Below, piece by piece: positions 32,717-39,566 of a stretch of 52,082 nucleotides of DNA. How positions within the stretch are numbered: position 1 is the first letter of the stretch; each line of letters opens with the position of its first letter. Location of the stretch: the NCBI GenBank assembly GCA_964598485.1, contig CAZRCD010000012.1:1-52082 (forward strand), written 5' to 3'. The notes under the pieces are model-generated. The model had not been told where the DNA came from. It was given only the letters and a program-made list of their open reading frames with translations, and made no database searches. The DNA is from SOJA01 sp964598485 (lineage in GTDB: Archaea; Thermoproteota; Bathyarchaeia; Bathyarchaeales; Bathycorpusculaceae). The position numbers and the translations under genes are program-made.

Positions 32717-33424
32717 ATGAAACGGAAAACCGTAGAAGTTCTTCTTGAAAAATTTGGAAAAAGATATTCTAAAGTTTTGGGTATAAATCTAGACAGTGGA
32801 AAGGATGAGGAGATTTTCAAATGGTTCTTAGCCTCCATACTGTTTGGTGCACCCATAACTGAAACTTCAGTCACCAAAACTTACAAATGCTTTGAAAAAT
32901 ATGAGGTTTTAACGCCTGAAAGAATCCTTGAAACTGGATGGGATGGCTTAGTTAGAATCCTTGATGAAGGAAGTTACACACGCTACGATTTCAAAACTGC
33001 AGACAAACTTTTGGAAGTTATGCAAAACCTCACGGAAAAGTACAATGGAAGCCTCAACCTTCTTCATAACAAGGCTTCCAATGCAAGAGACTTGGAAAAT
33101 GGGTTGAAGGATTTAGGAAAGGGCATAGGCGACGTGACTATAAGCATCTTCCTAAGAGAATTACGAAAGGTCTGGGGAAAAGCCAACTCAAATCCAACGA
33201 GTCTGGTGGTCTCCGCTGCCAAAAACCTTGGGATAGTAAAGAACGAAACTGTTGAAAATGCTCTAAAACAACTGGAGGATTTTTGGGCTAAAAGCAAAGT
33301 TGCAGACGAATCATTCATTAACTTTGAAACAGCCCTGCTTAGACTGGGCAAAAATTTCTGTAGAAAAGGAAAATGCGCCTCTTGCCCAGTTGAAAGAGAC
33401 TGCTTAAACCCTAAGGTGCCTTAA
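32717..33424 (+). CDS. HhH-GPD/endonuclease III-like protein lacking canonical catalytic residues
   Basis: 235 residues. The helix-hairpin-helix is LKDLGKGIGDVTISIF near 132, and a C-terminal 4Fe-4S motif C-x4-C-x2-C-x5-C (CRKGKCASCPVERDC) closes the protein. In endonuclease III the hairpin reads PGVGRKTA and is followed by VDTHV. Here the Lys is replaced (GDVT) and the Asp segment reads NPTSL, so both canonical catalytic residues are missing. It may bind DNA without cleaving, or use other residues. Its 3' end overlaps the convergent regulator gene by 14 bases. Confidence 0.75.
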   Translation: MKRKTVEVLLEKFGKRYSKVLGINLDSGKDEEIFKWFLASILFGAPITETSVTKTYKCFEKYEVLTPERILETGWDGLVRILDEGSYTRYDFKTADKLLEVMQNLTEKYNGSLNLLHNKASNARDLENGLKDLGKGIGDVTISIFLRELRKVWGKANSNPTSLVVSAAKNLGIVKNETVENALKQLEDFWAKSKVADESFINFETALLRLGKNFCRKGKCASCPVERDCLNPKVP

Positions 33425-34145
33425 CGTAGGTTATGACTTCTATTGGGCAGCCTTCACGAAGCTTCAGCTTCTTATTCCACTTATCTCCAACAGCTATGAG
33501 GGAAAAAATTCCTGAAATTTCCGCCTTCGATTTCCGAACTAAATTAACTAACGCGGCTTGAGTTTCACCAGTCTTAATCATGTCATCCACGATTAAAACG
33601 CTGTCTCTCCTTTTAACGGCGTCCTTCGGAATATAGAGCGTCATGGTTACCCCTGAATCCCTGAGAGCATAAGTTTCTTCCAGAAAAGCCTTGACTCCAA
33701 CTTCCTTGTTTCTCTTCGCTATTACTAGGTTAACTCCAAGGGCGCTAGCAACCATAGTACCCAACGGAATTCCATCCACGGCTGCCGTTAAAATCTTTGT
33801 GACACGTTTTCCAGCGAAATTTGCGAGCGCATGGTTGGCTGCCTGCTGAAGGATGTTAAAGTCACCTATGATCTCAGTGTTATCAAAGTATCCTTCTTCA
33901 TTAAATTTTATTCTGCTTCGAAGCTCCCTTTCCAAACCAACAAGTTTCGTCAACACCTTCCAAAGTTGCTTCGCCCTCGCAGTATTGGGCAAAACATGCC
34001 CTTTGGCGTACCTACTTAAAACAGTCACTGGCAAGCCAGTCTTAGACGACAACTCACGATAGGTGATATTCCTCTTATATTTTGCAGTTCTAAGCAACTC
34101 GATAGTCATTAAACGAAGTTTCAGTTCTTCTGCATGTGTGCTCAT
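33411..34145 (-). CDS. GfcR-like regulator: HTH fused to phosphoribosyltransferase domain
   Basis: 244 residues. N-terminal HTH at about 27-62 (ITYRELSSKTGLPVTVLSRYAKGHVLP). C-terminal type I PRTase domain with the PRPP-binding loop VLIVDDMIKTGET near 186. This is the architecture of archaeal GfcR proteins, where the PRTase fold serves as a ligand sensor and the HTH binds promoters of sugar or purine metabolism genes. The acidic pair DD in the PRPP loop is intact, so nucleotide or PRPP binding is expected. Upstream, 34150-34240 has an A/T-rich promoter region. Confidence 0.85.
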   Translation of the reverse strand: MSTHAEELKLRLMTIELLRTAKYKRNITYRELSSKTGLPVTVLSRYAKGHVLPNTARAKQLWKVLTKLVGLERELRSRIKFNEEGYFDNTEIIGDFNILQQAANHALANFAGKRVTKILTAAVDGIPLGTMVASALGVNLVIAKRNKEVGVKAFLEETYALRDSGVTMTLYIPKDAVKRRDSVLIVDDMIKTGETQAALVNLVRKSKAEISGIFSLIAVGDKWNKKLKLREGCPIEVITYVKAP

Positions 34146-34244
34146 AACCCTCCCCCTTATACATCGATAAGTTAAAGACTGAAGTATTTAGCATTTATTA
34201 TTGCATTACTAATTTATAATTTCTGTTCGGAAATCGAACACGAG

Positions 34245-34337
34245 TGGCGGGTCCGCTGGGATTTGAACCCAGGATCTTCGGCTTAGAAGGCCGACGCGCT
34301 TTCTGGGACGATGCTATCCAAGCTGCGCCACGGACCC
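34245..34337 (-). tRNA. tRNA-Arg (anticodon UCU) with a 15-nt intron in the D-loop
   Basis: Acceptor GGGTCCG/CGGACCC, anticodon stem TCGGC/GCCGA with loop CTTCTAA (TCT), T arm CTGGG-TTCAAAT-CCCAG, discriminator G, CCA at 34245-34247. The D arm is too long by 15 nt. Removing 34301-34315 (AGCATCGTCCCAGAA on the minus strand) restores GGCGCAGCTTGGATAGCGC. A bulge-helix-bulge fits: central helix TTGG/CCAG with bulges AT^A and AA^A. Spliced length 75 nt plus CCA. A TATA-like element sits near 34359-34371. Confidence 0.88.
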
Positions 34338-34479
34338 GTGAATTTTCATATATAATTGTTGAATATAGTTTTATCTATTCATGTTCAAGTTATGAATTTT
34401 GGAACATTCTTATGGAATTTTTTTTCCTTAAACTTTTTAAGACGGTAATTGATTACCTATTATAAGGAGAGGGGTGCAC

Positions 34480-34596
34480 ATGTCTGAAGTTCACATTAGT
34501 GATATTCCTATCCCTCTGGTGAACTACATACATCTCATAAAATATCACAAGACACCCTATTATGACATTGTTCAACACATTCTGAGAGAGATGTAA
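34480..34596 (+). CDS. 38-residue protein, or the first part of a gene interrupted by TAA
   Basis: ATG after a strong AAGGAGAGGGG. It starts MSEVHISDIPIPLVNYIHL and reads through YHKTPYYDIVQHILREM to TAA. The pattern recalls a short ribbon-helix-helix or helical DNA-binding module. The stop is followed at once by the ATG of the next frame, in phase, so the two could be a single 125-residue protein split by a nonsense codon. Confidence 0.5.
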   Translation: MSEVHISDIPIPLVNYIHLIKYHKTPYYDIVQHILREM

Positions 34597-34857
34597 ATGC
34601 ATTATGAAAGAACCGGACGCGGTTCTGAGACTGTCTATACGATTAATCCCAGAATTTTGCAAGACGAAATAGAAAAGAAAGTTGAAAGCGAAAAATTGAC
34701 CACTATAAATATTTGCCGTACAGTCCTAGCTCTCTTTTATGGAAGTGAACTTCGTGAAGAAGAAGATTTCTACGTCACAACAACCAGCCGTGGTCGAAGA
34801 AACTACCATATTAAGGTCAATACTCGTACCTTAAATTCAGTACATAGGTTTGTATGA
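34597..34857 (+). CDS. 86-residue protein, or the second part of the TAA-interrupted gene
   Basis: Starts MHYERTGRGSETVYTINP directly after the previous TAA, without its own Shine-Dalgarno. A long central helix (QDEIEKKVESEKL) and a polar C-terminal part (TTTSRGRRNYHIKVN). No family recognised. If the pair is an operon, translation would need termination-reinitiation; if not, the unit is a nonsense mutant. Confidence 0.5.
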   Translation: MHYERTGRGSETVYTINPRILQDEIEKKVESEKLTTINICRTVLALFYGSELREEEDFYVTTTSRGRRNYHIKVNTRTLNSVHRFV

Positions 34858-34864
34858 CTCTGTT

Positions 34865-37747
34865 TTACTCGATATAAATTGCTGGTCGACATGGCATAGA
34901 GAGCGTAGCTCTTAGTTTGGGGTCATAGCGTTCCTTCTCGTTTTCACTGTAAACTATGATGCGTGCCTTTAACCTGTCTGCCAGAAAGTCTTTTGCTTCC
35001 TCGATTATCTTTTTTTCCTTTAATGTGCCGATTCTTAACAGATTTGCTCTTCTCTTTTCAGATATCTTGCCTGTTTCTTGCATTACTTTCACAGCGAAAT
35101 TTGCAACTTCCTTCAGTTTCTCCTTTAAATCATCTTCTGCAACGAATTCTCTCATAAATTCGTTTAATTTTACTTCTCCGTGCTTTGATTTCTCCAATAT
35201 TCTCAGGTAGACTCTCCATTTCCATGGGGAAGCCGTGTAATAGCATATTTTTTGTGGGGTGACTCTTGTTGCTTTCAGGATGTTTAGTGTGTCTTCAGTA
35301 ATTTCGTTTATCAGATTTTCCTTTTCTTCTGCTCGATCATTTATGAGTTCTTCTTTTGCTTGCGGCCATTTTGCAAGTGAGATGAAGTGTTCCTCTTTCA
35401 TTTCGCTCCATAGTTCTTCGCATATGTGTGGTGCAAATGGCGCAAGTAACTTTAGCCATGTTTTCAATGCTTCTTTCGGGATTCTTGTCTTTGCTTCTCC
35501 TTTTCTGTGTATGTACCAGCGAAAGTCATTCCAGATTTCAAACAGGGCTATTTCTAGGGATGTTCTCGTTTTCATTTCTTCGAAATTTTCTGTTACCGCG
35601 GATATGCGATGCTGCAGTGTGCTCATCAGCCATTTTTCTAAATGTCCATTTTCACTGCTTTCTGAATTTTTGATTATGTTTTTTGCGAAGTTGTAAAAGG
35701 ATTCAAGTTTGTTTCTCATATCCTTGACGTTTTCGCTTCTCCAATCTGGGTCGTCCATGCCTTCTGCGCCCAACATTAATGCACATCTCGTGGCGTCTGC
35801 CCCATATTCCTCAATGGAGTTTTTCGTTGTTACGAAGTTTCCCTTTGATTTGTGCATTTGTTTTCCTTCAATCATCAGCATGCCGTTTACTCCAATTGCT
35901 TTTGGCCAGTGTTTCTGTGAAAAAAGCGCCACATGGTGGAATATGAAAAATGTCAAGTGGTTCGGAACAAGTTCTTTGGCTGATACTCTTAGGTCAACTG
36001 GATACCAGTATAAGAATTCTTTTCGCATTTCCTCCAGTATTTCGGTGTTTATTCCCGACTGTGAAGCTATTTCTTTTATGTTTCCTTTTCCGTGGAAAAT
36101 GTAGTTGAAAACTTCTCTTGTTAGCATTTCAGGCTTTATGTCATATTGTTTTATGTGTTTGTTTATTGTGTAGAAGGCCATGTAAATTGTCGAGTCGCTT
36201 AAGGTTTCAATTATCCAGCTTGGACCCCATGGTAGGGGTGTCCCAAGCCCTGTCCTTCTTGCACATGCCCATTCTTTTAGCCAGTCAATCACCGTTAAGA
36301 ACCATGGAGTTGCTGTTTCCGGGTAAATTTTCATTTTGCTCAGTGCTTCTTTCACTTTTTCCTTCCATTCCGGATCTGAATATTTTAGGAACCATTGGTC
36401 TTGGAGAACTTTGACTATACATGGCGTTAGGCATCGGCAAATAACTGGTTCTGGTAAGTCATACATAGAGTCGGCGATTCCGCGTTTCCTAAAATCTTGT
36501 GTCAGAGTTTCTTTAACCTCTCGAACCGTTTTTCCAGCGTATTCCATGCAGATTTCTTTCAAGACTCCGCTGTGGAACTCCTTTTTGTAAATGATTCGAG
36601 TTGCTTCTTCAGCCTTTGGGTCATGTTGGTCTTTCACACCTAATCGTCTAACGATTTCGATGGCAGGGTATTCGTCGAAGCCCTCGACATCAATCATGGA
36701 AATTGGCTTTATGCTCCTCACAATTTCTGGGTTTATGTCGAATTCTTGTAGGGCTTCAGGTTTTTCCTGCAATTCTTTCAATGCTAGCCAGTCGTAGGGC
36801 GCGTGAGCTGGAACGCTGTAAACTACGCCCGTGGCTTGTGCTGGGTCAACGAACCATCCGGGCAAAATCGGCAATTTTCTTTTAGTAATGGGATTTTCAA
36901 AGCTTTTTCCTACGAGTTCTCTGCCTTTCAGTTTCCGTTTCACTTTCACGTTTCTTGCTTGTTCTTTCAGCTTTTCAGCTGCCTTTTCGCTTATTATCCA
37001 TTTTTCATTGTCAACTCTTGCCTCTACATAAGTTGCGTCTGGATGAATCCAGATGTTTGTTACTCCATAGATTGTTTCCGGTCTAAATGTGGCTGCTGGC
37101 AGATAAGTTTCGTCGTCCAGTTTGAATTTTACAAGCGTATATTCTTCTGGTCTAACACCTTCGCCTTCTTGTCGGTCGTGGTCTCCTGTTGGGCTTTGAT
37201 CCTTTGGGCACCACACGACTGGATGTGTTCCCTTTGTAACGTAGCCTTTGGCTCTTAGGCTTTCATATTGCCATTCGATAAATTTCTGGAAGGTTGGCAT
37301 TATGGTGTTGAATTCTCTTCTCCAATCAACTGAGAAGCCTGCTCGCTTTGCAGCGATTCTGCTTTCGTTTGTGTAGTATGTTGCCATATAGATTGGGTCA
37401 ACAAATTTTTTGAGTTCCTCTTCTGGGACGCCATCAACTTCCCTCAAAACTCTTATGAATCCCTCGTCGCCCTTTGCAACTCGTTGGCTTGCTCCTAACA
37501 ACGGCTGACCCGTCCAGTGCCACGCCCACGGAAACAGCACATTGTAGCCTTGCATCCGCTTGAATCGTGCGTATGCGTCTATTCGTGAAGCCGTGAAGGC
37601 GTGGCCTACGTGGAGTGGTCCGTTGATGTACGGATATGGAAAAGTGACAAAGAACTTTTTCTTGTTTGGGTCTGGGTCTGCCTCGAAAATCTTTGCTTTT
37701 TCCCATTTTTTTTGCCATTTTTCCTCGATTTTTCTTAAAAATTCCAT
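34865..37747 (-). CDS. leuS: Leucyl-tRNA synthetase, archaeal type
   Basis: 960 residues, the archaeal/eukaryotic cytosolic length. HIGH motif is HVGH at 46-49 in NGPLHVGHAFTAS. The editing (CP1) domain follows at about 170-500 with TFRPETIYG. The KMSKS loop is QMHKSKGN near 640, where the first and third residues differ from KMSKS. A tRNA-binding and C-terminal domain follow. Charges tRNA-Leu. The many plus-strand frames over this gene are shadows. The TATA region lies in 37760-37800. Confidence 0.96.
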   Translation of the reverse strand: MEFLRKIEEKWQKKWEKAKIFEADPDPNKKKFFVTFPYPYINGPLHVGHAFTASRIDAYARFKRMQGYNVLFPWAWHWTGQPLLGASQRVAKGDEGFIRVLREVDGVPEEELKKFVDPIYMATYYTNESRIAAKRAGFSVDWRREFNTIMPTFQKFIEWQYESLRAKGYVTKGTHPVVWCPKDQSPTGDHDRQEGEGVRPEEYTLVKFKLDDETYLPAATFRPETIYGVTNIWIHPDATYVEARVDNEKWIISEKAAEKLKEQARNVKVKRKLKGRELVGKSFENPITKRKLPILPGWFVDPAQATGVVYSVPAHAPYDWLALKELQEKPEALQEFDINPEIVRSIKPISMIDVEGFDEYPAIEIVRRLGVKDQHDPKAEEATRIIYKKEFHSGVLKEICMEYAGKTVREVKETLTQDFRKRGIADSMYDLPEPVICRCLTPCIVKVLQDQWFLKYSDPEWKEKVKEALSKMKIYPETATPWFLTVIDWLKEWACARRTGLGTPLPWGPSWIIETLSDSTIYMAFYTINKHIKQYDIKPEMLTREVFNYIFHGKGNIKEIASQSGINTEILEEMRKEFLYWYPVDLRVSAKELVPNHLTFFIFHHVALFSQKHWPKAIGVNGMLMIEGKQMHKSKGNFVTTKNSIEEYGADATRCALMLGAEGMDDPDWRSENVKDMRNKLESFYNFAKNIIKNSESSENGHLEKWLMSTLQHRISAVTENFEEMKTRTSLEIALFEIWNDFRWYIHRKGEAKTRIPKEALKTWLKLLAPFAPHICEELWSEMKEEHFISLAKWPQAKEELINDRAEEKENLINEITEDTLNILKATRVTPQKICYYTASPWKWRVYLRILEKSKHGEVKLNEFMREFVAEDDLKEKLKEVANFAVKVMQETGKISEKRRANLLRIGTLKEKKIIEEAKDFLADRLKARIIVYSENEKERYDPKLRATLSMPCRPAIYIE

Positions 37748-37899
37748 GAAGGTTTCTGAACTGGTTTGAGGGCTATTAAATGTTTTGTTTTGATTTGTTG
37801 AGAACGCTATCCCTCAAGTTTGACACCGTAAAGTAATTGCGGAGAACTTGTTTTAATTCTTTACTCCGATTTCAGTGCATGATAAAACTATAATTCTGT

Positions 37900-39366
37900 T
37901 CACTTTTGTTTAGACTTTCCGCTTCTTTCATGTTCCAAGTTTTCTTTTTTCAGATATAGTTCACTCTCTAAATATTTCTGATTGTACATTCTCTTGATCC
38001 GAAGGAACTTTCTTAGACCTTTTTCGGTTTCTTTCTCATAGATGTTGATCTCTCCTTCGAAAAGACTCAGGATAGCACGAACTTCGCGTGCAGAATGCAT
38101 TTCGGGATCCATCACTGCCAATGTGGTGAAACCCTGCAGCCTTAGTTCTGGAATGACTCCATTCAACCATCTTCTGGAATCAACTGCGTGATGTTGCAGC
38201 AAAACGTCTGGAATAATTTCGGTGCAAGCTCTTCTTGGACCTTTTGGCGGCTTGGCTAATTTGCGAAAAGCTAAGGCTAGAGCAATACTGATATCGGTAA
38301 GATTTTCTACACCTTTTAGTTTGAACACGTTTGGCAGGCTTTTGATCATCGAGTCTGCTTGAGGGTTGCAGATGAGAAGATAAAAGTTTGATTGAAAATC
38401 TTCAACTAAAGCCCCTAGCTCACTCACCCTTGTGGTGATGTAAAACGTGATTTGACCCTTGCTTGCTCCTGCTTCCAGAAACCTTTTAATCAGCAAATCT
38501 TTTTCATCACACGAAGGCGAGGTTAAGATGACTGCGTGGCGGTCAGGTATGCCACCGAACAACAAATTGTCAAGATCCTCATATCCCGTAGCAATCCGGT
38601 GTGAAAGAACAACCTCGGACACCTCAATCGCTACAGGCTCGGGCTCGTAAGATTTGTATTTCCCAGTTTCGTCTAGATATATTATTCTTGGTTTTAGGAT
38701 GAAGGTTCCTTTGGTTGTGGGTCTTAGGATGAGCCTGATTTCTTCCGTTTTTAGTGGTGCAAGTCTTTTTCCTTTCATGTTGAGGTTGCGGTTTTCTATG
38801 CGGGAGATTCTAGGTTTTTTTATGACCTTGAAACCTTCTGGAACGATCTCTTCAACCCTCATCAGCAGCGCTGGTCCTTCTCCTGCATTTATAAGCTCAA
38901 TTTCTAGTCTGACATCTTCGCCGATTTTGACCTTCTGCACGTGAGCTATCAAGTTTGCTTTGATTTTTGCATGTTCAAGTCTTTCTAGGCCTTTCGCTCG
39001 TGCGATACGTGCTATGTCGGTGAGTGTGACAATACCTACAAGTTTTTTGCCTTTTACGACTGAGAGTTTTTTAACTCTTTTCTCAAGCATTAAGAAAGTT
39101 GCTTCTTCCAAGCTTGCCTCTGGCCCTACAACTGTCAGAGACTTGGACATGACATCTCTCACAAGCGTGTCATCTGGGTCCCGAGCCTCGGCTACAACTC
39201 TCTTCAGAATGTCACGCTCGGTTAATATTCCAACAAAGCTTCCTTTTTTCATCACAACTAAACAGCCTATTTCATAATTGTTCATCCGTTTGACTGCCTT
39301 TCTCACGTTCAATTCAGCATCCGCAGTTACTACTGCTGTAACCATTACATCTTTGACCTTCAGCAA
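37900..39366 (-). CDS. Fusion of two CBS domains, a beta-sandwich and a degenerate KaiC/RecA-like domain
   Basis: 488 residues. Two CBS domains span about 1-125 (VKDVMVT, then RDVMSKSLTVV). A beta-rich domain of about 110 residues follows. The C-terminal part opens like KaiC (TGYEDLDNLLFGGIPDRHAVIL), but the P-loop reads TSPSCDEKDLL instead of GxxGxGKT, so ATP hydrolysis is doubtful. CBS pairs sense adenosyl nucleotides. The TTG at 39366 is picked because the same codon context exists in the paralogue at 49722; another TTG lies 15 bases upstream. A TATA-like CTTTTAAG is shared with that paralogue. Confidence 0.78.
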   Translation of the reverse strand: MLKVKDVMVTAVVTADAELNVRKAVKRMNNYEIGCLVVMKKGSFVGILTERDILKRVVAEARDPDDTLVRDVMSKSLTVVGPEASLEEATFLMLEKRVKKLSVVKGKKLVGIVTLTDIARIARAKGLERLEHAKIKANLIAHVQKVKIGEDVRLEIELINAGEGPALLMRVEEIVPEGFKVIKKPRISRIENRNLNMKGKRLAPLKTEEIRLILRPTTKGTFILKPRIIYLDETGKYKSYEPEPVAIEVSEVVLSHRIATGYEDLDNLLFGGIPDRHAVILTSPSCDEKDLLIKRFLEAGASKGQITFYITTRVSELGALVEDFQSNFYLLICNPQADSMIKSLPNVFKLKGVENLTDISIALALAFRKLAKPPKGPRRACTEIIPDVLLQHHAVDSRRWLNGVIPELRLQGFTTLAVMDPEMHSAREVRAILSLFEGEINIYEKETEKGLRKFLRIKRMYNQKYLESELYLKKENLEHERSGKSKQK

Positions 39367-39566
39367 AACAAATCCCAACAAGTACTCAGAGGATTCAACT
39401 CTTAAAAGCCTTTATAATCATCCCCATATGACCGAGCTGCATACTCTGAAGTTGATTATAGAAAAAAATCTCTATTACAGTCCAATATCAGGAGATTAAG
39501 CGGATTTCAGATCACTGTTTTTCTTCCTTTCAATAACTATTGTTACACTAAACTCATGTGCGCGTG

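Noticed and set aside
34244..34465. 73-codon plus-strand frame
   Set aside because: Antisense to tRNA-Arg; begins within the tRNA 3' end.
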